Assembly (NCBI GenBank): GCA_031269205.1
Contig: JAISZM010000177.1
Span: forward strand, 1-7,858
Source of the DNA: Eubacteriales Family XIII. Incertae Sedis bacterium
Lineage (GTDB): Bacteria; Bacillota; Clostridia; Peptostreptococcales; Anaerovoracaceae
Direction of reading: 5' to 3'
Length of the DNA stretch: 7,858 bases
The notes below the pieces were generated by a model, which was not told the origin of the DNA, searched no databases, and saw only the letters and a list, made by a program, of their open reading frames with translations. Position 1 is the stretch's first letter. Every line of letters begins with the position of its first letter. The translations under genes and the position numbers were made by a program. This document shows positions 1-6,152 of this stretch, in pieces.

Positions 1-3000
1 AGACGCTCCGTTATCATATTCATGAGGTTGTCGGCACACGGGAGTTTATCGACGAGCTTGCCGTCCTCCACAGGCGTCACAACGGGCGCCTCAGGCCTCA
101 GTACGCCGCCCAGGATAGCGCCGACGGACGCATAGCGGTACAGAGCGAGTTCGTCGTCCATCTCCGCCGAGATATCCTCCGTGTCCTGCCACGGGAAACT
201 TATCTCGAACACGTCAGCTATGCGCGCGGCCACTTCCCAGTTGGAATACTCGATGTCCTCGTCCGCGGCGTTTTGCACGAGTCCAAGCCTGCGTTCCGTG
301 TTCGTGTAGGTGCCGTCGGTGGACGCGAAACCCGTGCCGGGGATGACGACATCCGCCTTTTCCGCGGTTTCAGTCATATGCGTATCGCAGACCATGACGA
401 ACTCGGCCGTTTTGATGAGCTCCCTCGCGGCCTTAGCCTCGGGGGCTGTAGCGCCCGAAGCGGCGCCGAGCGGATCCTCTCCGAATATGAGCAGAGCCTT
501 TGCCCCGGCTACGTCGCCCGCCGTGGCCGTGACGCCCTGATCCGCGAGTCCCTGGCTGTTGTTCTTCGGCCGCAACATGACGACGCCGTCGCGCGGATCG
601 CCCAGGTGACCCGAAAGCACGGCGATGTCAGCTATCAAGGTCGCCGCGTCCGGGGTGAGCGTGTTCTGTTGAAATACGATCATGGCCTTCTTCGCGGCCG
701 CGTAATCATCCGCGACGCTCTGCGCCTTTGCGGAGACCTTCACGCCGGGGAGTGAGCGTTTCAGATCATCCGCTCCCGCGGCGCCTGACGCGCCCGCGCC
801 GGACGCGAGCAGGGCGACGACGATCTCCTTTAAGAATTTCAGGTTGTTCGTAATCCTCACGATCTCATCGGCGTACGGCGCGTGGACGTAAACGCCTCTC
901 GGGAGCAGATAGACGACCTTCGCGCCCGCCTCGGCCGCCCTTTTCAGCTTCAGGCTCATGACGGGATTCAGTTCGGGATCGAAGCCGACCGCGAGCACGT
1001 AGTCCGCTCCGACGACCTCATCCATCGTGTTCGGCGACGATTCCGCGCCGAGTACGCGCGATAATCCGCTCCTGCGGTTGTTGAATGAAAAGACGCGCGC
1101 GTCCATCGCTTCCGCGAGTTTGCGTATCGCGTAGATCTCCTCGTTCGTGTAACGGTCAGATATCGCGAAAGCCACGGCGTCCTTGCCGTACTTCGCCCCT
1201 ATCGACTGCGCTTTCTTCGCCGTCATGACAAACGCGTCGTAGTAATCCGCCGTGGCGAGTTTCTTACCGTCTATGGAGCGAATGAGCGGTTCGACCAGTT
1301 TGCCCTCGAGTTCGGCGCAATCGAAACCAAATTTGCCTTTGCCGCAAATCAGGCCGGCGTTGACGACGCCCTCCCTATCTGGGTTGGCCTTGACAAGCAG
1401 ATCGCCGTAGGTGTCGAGCGTGAGCGAACAACCTACGGAACAGTACGGGCAGGTCGTGTCCATACTCACCGTATTGAGCGGAACCGATTTCGGCAACGTG
1501 AGTCTCTCCTGCAGCGCCCCCGTCGGACAGACGCTGACGCACTGGCCGCACGAGATACAGCCCGACTCAGCGAGCGAACCCTCGAGCGTCGGCTTGACGA
1601 CCGTGTCGAAACCGCGACTCACGAGTCCGAGCGCGCCGACGCCTATGACCTCGTCACAGACCCTGACGCACAGTCCGCAGAGTATGCACTTGTTGCTGTC
1701 GCGCACGATGAACGGATGGCCGTCGTCGTGCTTCTCGGGATTGACCGGCGCGCCCTCTTCCGTCATGAGGGAATAGTCCCCTCTAAGGCGCGACGGCGCG
1801 ACGTCATACTGATTCGCGTAGTCCACGAGCTTGCATTCGAAGTAATCGTGACAGCCGCACTCGAGGCAGCGATCCGCTTCCGCGGCCGCCTGCTCGGGAG
1901 TATAGCCGAACACGACCTCCGTGAAATTGCTCTTGCGTTCCTCTGGCGTGAGCTGCCCCATCTCAGGACGACACTGACGTTCGCGATCCTCGAAGGTTTT
2001 TTCCGTGACGTCGTCGCGCTCGACGATGTAGGAAGGCTCGTATTTGACCTGCTCGCCCGCGAGGTAGGCGTCTATGACGCCCGCCGCGTTGTTCGCGTCG
2101 GCTATGGCCTCGACAGCTATCGATATCTCGTCGTTACCGCAGTCGCCGCCCGCGAAGACGCCCGGAATGCTCGTCATATACGTCTCGGGATCGTAGACGA
2201 CGCCCTTGCGTTTCGTCAGTTCGAGTCCGCCGAATCCGTCGGGATCAACGGCCTGACCTATCGCAAGGACGACGTTATCGACATCGAGCGTTTCCGTCTT
2301 GCCTTTGATGGGAACAGGCCTGCGGCGTCCGGACTCGTCAGGCTCACCAAGCTCCATCACCTGAAGTTTTATCTTGCTGACGTGGCCTTCCTTGTTCTTC
2401 ACTATCTCTATTGGGTTCGTGAGGTTCTTGAAGACGACGCCCTCTTCCTCCGCTTCCTCGATCTCGACGAGATCGGCGGGCATCTCGGCCTTCGTGCGCC
2501 GGTACACGTTGTAGACGTTCTCGGCACCGAGCCTGACGGCCGTGCGGCAGGCGTCCATGGCCGTATTGCCGCCGCCGACGATGGCGACGTTCTTTCCGAG
2601 CGCTATATCCTCGCCGCGCACGACGCGCCGGAGCAGGTCGATGCCTCCGACGACGCCGTCCGCATCCTCTCCGGGAGCGCCTGTGCCCGTGCTTATCCAC
2701 GCTCCGATACCGACGCAGACCGCGTCGAAATCGTTTCTGATGTTGTCGAAGCCGATGTCTTTTCCGACGCGCGTGTCCGTCCTGATATCCACGCCCATCG
2801 CCTCGATGATCGCGACCTCTTCGTCGATGACCGCGCCGGGCAGCCGGTACTCGGGGATGCCGTAGCGCAGCATACCGCCGGCCTTCGGCATGGCCTCAAA
2901 GATCGTTATGTCGTGTCCCTTCATGCGCAGGAAGTACGCGAGCGAAAGCCCGAACGGACCCGCGCCGATGATGGCGACGGTCTTGCCCGTATCCGGCTCA

Positions 3001-3563
3001 AGATCGGGGATGAAGGGATCGCCGTCCGAGTAGTTCATGTCGGCGGCAAAGCGCTTGATCCACGCGATGGATACCGGCTCGTCCACGAGTTTACGTCGGC
3101 AGTTGTCTTCGCACGGATGCGGGCATACGCGCCCTATCGATCCGGGCAGCGGTATACGCGCCCTTATCAGTTCGATGGCTTCGTCGAACCTGCCGTTCGC
3201 GATGAGTCCGACATAGCCTTGGCAGTCCGTATGCGCGGGGCAACCCGTGACGCACGGCGGCCTGCAATCGCCCACATGGTTCGACAGCAGGAGTTCCAGA
3301 TTCGTCTTGCGCGACTCTATCACACGCTCCGTCCGCGTTCTTACGACCATGTTCGACTGCACCGTCGTGGCGCACGCCTTCACGAGTTTCGGGTTGCCCT
3401 CTACCTCTACCACGCAGAGCCCGCAAGCTCCGTATATTTCCGTACGCTCGTCGTAACAGAGCGTGGGAATATCTATGCCGTTTTCGCGCGCGGCGTCGAG
3501 TATCGTACTGCCCGGAAGCGCGGTTATCTCTCTGTCGTCTATGTTGATTCTATATTTGTCCAT
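1..3563 (-). CDS. GltD-like NAD(P)H/FAD oxidoreductase fused to a NuoG/formate-dehydrogenase-like iron-sulfur domain (3' end cut by window)
   Basis: The frame is open from the ATG at 3563 to the window edge: 1187 residues, no stop, no in-frame UGA. Domains in order: NuoG-type [2Fe-2S] (C36, C47, C50, C64); Fer4_20/GltD-type cluster domain (C100, C104, C108 and C147, C151, C155); FAD Rossmann motif G200-A-G-P-F-G205; second nucleotide site at 330-337 (GGGNTAMD) followed by YRRT at 354-357, as in NADPH-using GltD/NfnB proteins; FAD motif GVFAGGDC at 468-475; cysteine-rich linker (C566, C569, C571, C577); two ferredoxin clusters (C626/629/632/636 and C669/672/675/679); molybdopterin-type [4Fe-4S] (C705, C708, C712, C740) with K742; then a formate-dehydrogenase/NuoG-like fold ending in a GTYTNTERR motif near 1084-1092. 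There is no cysteine between C749 and C1059, so the catalytic Sec/Cys of true formate dehydrogenases is absent. The role is inferred: the electron-distributing subunit of a soluble NAD(P)H/ferredoxin oxidoreductase with the two upstream gene products. Cytoplasmic, with no signal peptide or membrane segment. A true formate dehydrogenase alpha subunit is the main, less likely alternative. Confidence 0.9.
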   Translation of the reverse strand, partial: MDKYRINIDDREITALPGSTILDAARENGIDIPTLCYDERTEIYGACGLCVVEVEGNPKLVKACATTVQSNMVVRTRTERVIESRKTNLELLLSNHVGDCRPPCVTGCPAHTDCQGYVGLIANGRFDEAIELIRARIPLPGSIGRVCPHPCEDNCRRKLVDEPVSIAWIKRFAADMNYSDGDPFIPDLEPDTGKTVAIIGAGPFGLSLAYFLRMKGHDITIFEAMPKAGGMLRYGIPEYRLPGAVIDEEVAIIEAMGVDIRTDTRVGKDIGFDNIRNDFDAVCVGIGAWISTGTGAPGEDADGVVGGIDLLRRVVRGEDIALGKNVAIVGGGNTAMDACRTAVRLGAENVYNVYRRTKAEMPADLVEIEEAEEEGVVFKNLTNPIEIVKNKEGHVSKIKLQVMELGEPDESGRRRPVPIKGKTETLDVDNVVLAIGQAVDPDGFGGLELTKRKGVVYDPETYMTSIPGVFAGGDCGNDEISIAVEAIADANNAAGVIDAYLAGEQVKYEPSYIVERDDVTEKTFEDRERQCRPEMGQLTPEERKSNFTEVVFGYTPEQAAAEADRCLECGCHDYFECKLVDYANQYDVAPSRLRGDYSLMTEEGAPVNPEKHDDGHPFIVRDSNKCILCGLCVRVCDEVIGVGALGLVSRGFDTVVKPTLEGSLAESGCISCGQCVSVCPTGALQERLTLPKSVPLNTVSMDTTCPYCSVGCSLTLDTYGDLLVKANPDREGVVNAGLICGKGKFGFDCAELEGKLVEPLIRSIDGKKLATADYYDAFVMTAKKAQSIGAKYGKDAVAFAISDRYTNEEIYAIRKLAEAMDARVFSFNNRRSGLSRVLGAESSPNTMDEVVGADYVLAVGFDPELNPVMSLKLKRAAEAGAKVVYLLPRGVYVHAPYADEIVRITNNLKFLKEIVVALLASGAGASGAAGADDLKRSLPGVKVSAKAQSVADDYAAAKKAMIVFQQNTLTPDAATLIADIAVLSGHLGDPRDGVVMLRPKNNSQGLADQGVTATAGDVAGAKALLIFGEDPLGAASGATAPEAKAARELIKTAEFVMVCDTHMTETAEKADVVIPGTGFASTDGTYTNTERRLGLVQNAADEDIEYSNWEVAARIADVFEISFPWQDTEDISAEMDDELALYRYASVGAILGGVLRPEAPVVTPVEDGKLVDKLPCADNLMNMITER

Positions 3564-3571
3564 TTTGACGT

Positions 3572-3576
3572 CTCCT
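3572..3576 (-). promoter_or_regulatory. Ribosome binding site of the fusion gene, overlapping the nuoF stop
   Basis: AGGAG on the minus strand, 8 bases before the ATG at 3563. Its first base is also the last base of the upstream gene's TGA stop (3578-3576). This fixes the start choice and suggests translational coupling between the two genes. Confidence 0.8.
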
Positions 3577-5330
3577 CAATCTCTCAGCACCGCGCCGAAA
3601 TTGCACGCTTCCTCGCAACGCCCGCAACGTATGCACCTCTCCTGATCGATCTCGTGCTTCTGCTTGCGCTCGCCCGCGATGGAGTCAACGGGACACTTGC
3701 GGGAACAGAGCGTGCAGCCGGTACATTTATCCGTTATCGTGAACGTGATGAGCGCCTTGCAGTAGTGAGCCGTACATTTCTTTTTGTATATGTGATCCTC
3801 ATACTCGTTGCGGAAATACCTGATCGTCGTGAGTACGGGATTCGGGGCGGTCTGACCGAGTCCGCACATGGAGCCGTCCTTGATCTTGGCGGCGAGTTCC
3901 TCGAGGAGCTCTATATCGCCGTCCTCGCCCTTACCTTGGGTGATCCTTTCAAGTATCTCCAACATGCGCTTTGTTCCGACCCGACAATAGTTGCACTTGC
4001 CGCAGCTCTCCTTGCGCGTAAAGTCGAGGAAGTACCTCGCCATGTCCACCATGCACGTGTCCTCGTCCATGACGATCATGCCGCCGGAACCGACGATGGC
4101 GCCGGTCTTTGTGATGTTCTCGTAGTCTACGGGAGTGTCCACGAGCGATGCCGGTATGCAGCCTCCGGAAGGGCCTCCCATCTGCACGGCCTTAAACGCC
4201 TTGTTCTTCTTGATGCCGTCGCCTATACCGAATATGACGTCCTTCAAGGGGAGACCCATGGGCACTTCGACGAGTCCGCCTTTCTTGATCTTGCCGGCAA
4301 GAGCGAACACCTTTGTGCCTTTGGACTTATCCGTACCCTTCGCGGCGAAGGCCGCGCCTCCGGCCGTGATGATCCACGGCACGTTCGCGAAGGTCTCGAC
4401 GTTGTTGATGTTCGTCGGCCTTTGCCAAAACCCTTTTTCCGCGGGAAACGGCGGCTTGAGCCGCGGCATACCGCGCTCGCCCTCGAGGGACGCTATGAGC
4501 GCCGTCTCCTCGCCGCAGACGAAAGCGCCCGCGCCGGCCTTGATGCGAATGTCAAAATCAAAGTTGCTGCCGAGGATGTTCTTACCGAGATAGCCCTTTT
4601 CGCGCGCTTGTCCTATCGCTATCTCAAGACGCGCGACGGCGAGAGGATATTCCGCGCGCACGTAGATGACGCCCTCGGACGCTCCTATCGCGTACCCCCC
4701 TATTATCATGCCTTCAAGCAGCGAGTGCGGATCACCCTCAAGCACGGAGCGATCCATGAACGCGCCCGGGTCGCCTTCGTCGGCGTTGCAGACCATATAC
4801 TTCCTGTCGCCGCGATTGTTCATAGCGGCGTTCCATTTGAACCAGGTCGGAAAGCCCGCGCCGCCCCTTCCGCGCAGCCCCGATATTTTAAGCTCTTCTA
4901 TCACGCCGCCCGGGGACATTGACGATAAGACCTTCGCGAGTCCCTCGTACCCACCGACTGCGAGATACTCATCTATGCTCTCGGGATCTATGTATCCCGC
5001 GTTTCTCAGCACGATGCGCTCCTGCTTCGACAGGAACTCCTCGTCCTGCTTTTCGATGAGGATATCTTCGGCGACCTTGCCTTTGCGGACGTGTTCCTCG
5101 ACGATCGATGTGACCTTGTCCTCGCTCACGCGGACGTATCTCGCCGAAAGTTTCTTGTCGTCGTCATAGACGTCGACGATGGGCTCGAGGTAGCAGTTGC
5201 CCACGCAGCCCGCCTTCTCGACCTTGACGCTGTCGAAACCGCCGACACTGAGTTGACGCACGAGTTCTTCTTCGGTTTTCCTCGCTCCCGACGCTATGCC
5301 GCAGGAGCCTTGACCCACAACTATTTTCAT
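3576..5330 (-). CDS. nuoF: NuoF/HydB-like NADH-binding FMN iron-sulfur subunit with C-terminal ferredoxin domain
   Basis: This is a 584-residue cytoplasmic flavoprotein that should oxidise or reduce NAD(H) at FMN. Domains: N-terminal thioredoxin-like [2Fe-2S] region (C10, C42, C46); NuoF core with the glycine-rich FMN/NADH signature GLRGRGGAGFPT at 151-162, CNADEGDPGAF at 181-191 and GAGAFVCGEETAL at 266-278; SLBB-like segment around 340-372; N3-type [4Fe-4S] site C443, C446, C449 with C489; a CTAHYC motif at 519-524; and a C-terminal 2x[4Fe-4S] ferredoxin (C536/539/542/546 and C566/569/572/576). The N- and C-terminal extensions are typical of HydB/HndC-type subunits of soluble hydrogenases, formate dehydrogenases and bifurcating enzymes rather than of respiratory complex I, so the symbol denotes family only. 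The ATG follows a purine-rich AGGATAGGTG segment that overlaps the nuoE stop; the gap is 8 bases. The N-terminal domain has three cysteines rather than the usual four. Confidence 0.95.
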   Translation of the reverse strand: MKIVVGQGSCGIASGARKTEEELVRQLSVGGFDSVKVEKAGCVGNCYLEPIVDVYDDDKKLSARYVRVSEDKVTSIVEEHVRKGKVAEDILIEKQDEEFLSKQERIVLRNAGYIDPESIDEYLAVGGYEGLAKVLSSMSPGGVIEELKISGLRGRGGAGFPTWFKWNAAMNNRGDRKYMVCNADEGDPGAFMDRSVLEGDPHSLLEGMIIGGYAIGASEGVIYVRAEYPLAVARLEIAIGQAREKGYLGKNILGSNFDFDIRIKAGAGAFVCGEETALIASLEGERGMPRLKPPFPAEKGFWQRPTNINNVETFANVPWIITAGGAAFAAKGTDKSKGTKVFALAGKIKKGGLVEVPMGLPLKDVIFGIGDGIKKNKAFKAVQMGGPSGGCIPASLVDTPVDYENITKTGAIVGSGGMIVMDEDTCMVDMARYFLDFTRKESCGKCNYCRVGTKRMLEILERITQGKGEDGDIELLEELAAKIKDGSMCGLGQTAPNPVLTTIRYFRNEYEDHIYKKKCTAHYCKALITFTITDKCTGCTLCSRKCPVDSIAGERKQKHEIDQERCIRCGRCEEACNFGAVLRD

Positions 5331-5338
5331 TTTTACAC

Positions 5339-5845
5339 CTATCCTCTCGCCCGAATCGCGTCGAGCGCCTTCACGACGCTCGCCTTCGTGAGATTGCCAA
5401 ACGTTTCCTCGCCTTCAGGGCCTTTGATCATCATGACGGGCGCAAGGCTACAACAGCCGAGGCACGCGACATTGTTCAGAGTGAATTTGTTGTCCTCAGT
5501 CGTCTCCCCGTCGGCTATCCCGAGATGATCCGTAATCGCTTCCTCGATAAGAGCCGCTCCGTTCACATGGCACGCCGTGCCGTGGCACAGCATGACGAGA
5601 TACTCTCCGATCGGCTCAAGACGGAACTGCGTGTAGAACGTAGCCACACCGTAGATCTTTGCCGGAGCGATACCCGTTCGCGCCGAGATGTAGTTGATCG
5701 ACTCTAACGAAAGATAGCCGTAGATGTCCTGCGCCTTCTGTAGGATGGAGATGAGACTCCCCTCCACTCTGGCGTACTTTTCGAGCGTCGGCTCAAGCTC
5801 GCTGAAATCCGGACGATGAGCGGCAGCGCCGCAATTATCGCACAT
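5339..5845 (-). CDS. nuoE: NuoE/HydC-like thioredoxin-fold [2Fe-2S] subunit
   Basis: This 168-residue protein has the normal length for the family. It has an N-terminal helical part (about 15-75) and a thioredoxin-like [2Fe-2S] domain with ligands C87 and C92 (CHGTAC) and C128 and C132 (CLGCC; C131 is an extra neighbour). It normally sits next to the NuoF flavin subunit and holds the side cluster (N1a type) near FMN. No membrane subunits of complex I are encoded here, which fits a soluble enzyme. It is the first gene of the operon. The ATG at 5845 has a perfect AGGAGGT five bases upstream. An additional CxxC at residues 2-5 (MCDNC) is not part of the family's cluster motif. The symbol denotes family, not membership in complex I. 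Confidence 0.95.
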   Translation of the reverse strand: MCDNCGAAAHRPDFSELEPTLEKYARVEGSLISILQKAQDIYGYLSLESINYISARTGIAPAKIYGVATFYTQFRLEPIGEYLVMLCHGTACHVNGAALIEEAITDHLGIADGETTEDNKFTLNNVACLGCCSLAPVMMIKGPEGEETFGNLTKASVVKALDAIRARG

Positions 5846-5850
5846 ACTTT

Positions 5851-5857
5851 ACCTCCT
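5851..5857 (-). promoter_or_regulatory. Strong ribosome binding site of nuoE-like gene
   Basis: AGGAGGT on the minus strand lies five bases before the ATG at 5845. It matches the anti-Shine-Dalgarno sequence fully and supports that start. Confidence 0.9.
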
Positions 5858-5901
5858 AAATAGGGACACGCAGATCACAAAAATGCGCGCTACTCCACGA
5901 A

Positions 5902-5943
5902 AACGCCGACCAACTCCATGCCGCCACAGTTTCAGTCGACGTC
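5902..5943 (-). promoter_or_regulatory. Predicted stem-loop in the operon's 5' leader
   Basis: Read on the minus strand, GACGTCGAC (5943-5935) pairs with GTCGGCGTT (5910-5902) over nine pairs, two of them G-U. After a small asymmetric internal loop, AACT (5931-5928) pairs with AGTT (5915-5912), closing a 12-base loop. The stem runs into a short T tract (TTTT in all, partly inside the stem), so an attenuator or weak terminator is conceivable. It does not match a riboswitch class I can recall with confidence. The pairing is seen in the sequence; the function is unknown. Confidence 0.45.
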
Positions 5944-5956
5944 TCCCGCTCACCTC

Positions 5957-5977
5957 ACCGGAAACGCTCTCTCCGGT
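5957..5977 (-). promoter_or_regulatory. Inverted repeat ACCGGA-N9-TCCGGT at the predicted transcription start
   Basis: A perfect 6-base inverted repeat (5957-5962 and 5972-5977) with a 9-base spacer lies just downstream of the -10 element predicted at 5989-5984. It could be a repressor operator overlapping the start site or a hairpin at the very 5' end of the mRNA; the sequence alone does not decide. G-U and A-U pairs can extend the RNA stem by up to three base pairs. Confidence 0.45.
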
Positions 5978-5983
5978 AAAATA

Positions 5984-6012
5984 ATTATAACAAAGCGCGC
6001 GTGCGATGACAA
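5984..6012 (-). promoter_or_regulatory. Predicted sigma-70/sigma-A type promoter of the redox operon
   Basis: Minus strand: TTGTCA (6012-6007), a 17-base spacer, then a perfect TATAAT (5989-5984). Four of six -35 bases match the consensus. Transcription would begin near 5977, giving a leader of about 130 bases before the ATG at 5845. A TTGTTA hexamer (5993-5988) overlaps the upstream edge of the -10. Confidence 0.65.
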
Positions 6013-6062
6013 GAAAAAAATGGCCGTCGAACAATACGTGAAATAGTTTGAAAATTCTCCAT

Positions 6063-6090
6063 TTGACGCAGCCTGTTTGTGATATACTAT
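6063..6090 (+). promoter_or_regulatory. Predicted promoter of the chemoreceptor gene
   Basis: TTGACG (6063-6068) is a good -35. Downstream there is an extended -10, TGATATACT (6080-6088), at a short 14-base spacing, or alternatively TACTAT (6085-6090) at 16 bases. Either places the transcription start near 6095-6098, about 55 bases before the ATG. No flagellar sigma-28 type promoter (TAAA/GCCGATAA) was seen here. Confidence 0.5.
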
Positions 6091-6152
6091 TAGGTGATTT
6101 GGAACAGTGAAGGGATATTCTCAACAGGCAGGGACTTCTGAAGTGGAATAAT

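Larger units (their letters stand above)
5846..6152. other. Divergent intergenic control region between the redox operon and the chemoreceptor gene
   Basis: These 307 bases contain no convincing gene. A 91-codon minus-strand frame (6124-5849) has no recognisable similarity and a composition unlike the neighbours. The centre (about 5978-6090) is AT-rich compared with the coding DNA and carries one predicted promoter for each direction. The part nearest the operon is GC-rich and forms two predicted hairpins within the operon's leader of roughly 130 bases. No tRNA, transposon end or repeat array was seen. Confidence 0.8.

Noticed and set aside
1..3563. A selenocysteine-containing formate dehydrogenase
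   Set aside because: Codon-by-codon translation of the visible frame shows no in-frame UGA, and the expected active-site segment has no cysteine either.
1716..4922. A 1068-codon open frame on the plus strand, opposite the NuoF-like and fusion genes
   Set aside because: It is codon-aligned with both minus-strand genes, which share the same phase, so it needs only an absence of TTA, CTA and TCA codons in the real genes. The minus-strand products have clear domains and motifs throughout; the plus-strand product has none.
5976..5993. A possible Rex (NADH/NAD+ sensor) operator over the -10 of the redox operon
   Set aside because: Only one half-site (TTGTTA, minus strand 5993-5988) fits; the other half deviates at most positions. 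It would make biological sense but is not supported by the sequence.
5849..6124. A 91-codon minus-strand frame in the intergenic region
   Set aside because: It covers the predicted promoter and leader of the redox operon, has no recognisable domain, and no good ribosome site was identified.
6134..6144. Short palindrome ACTTC-T-GAAGT just upstream of the chemoreceptor ATG
   Set aside because: The one-base spacer is too tight for an RNA hairpin and the sequence is short enough to arise by chance; no known operator matches.
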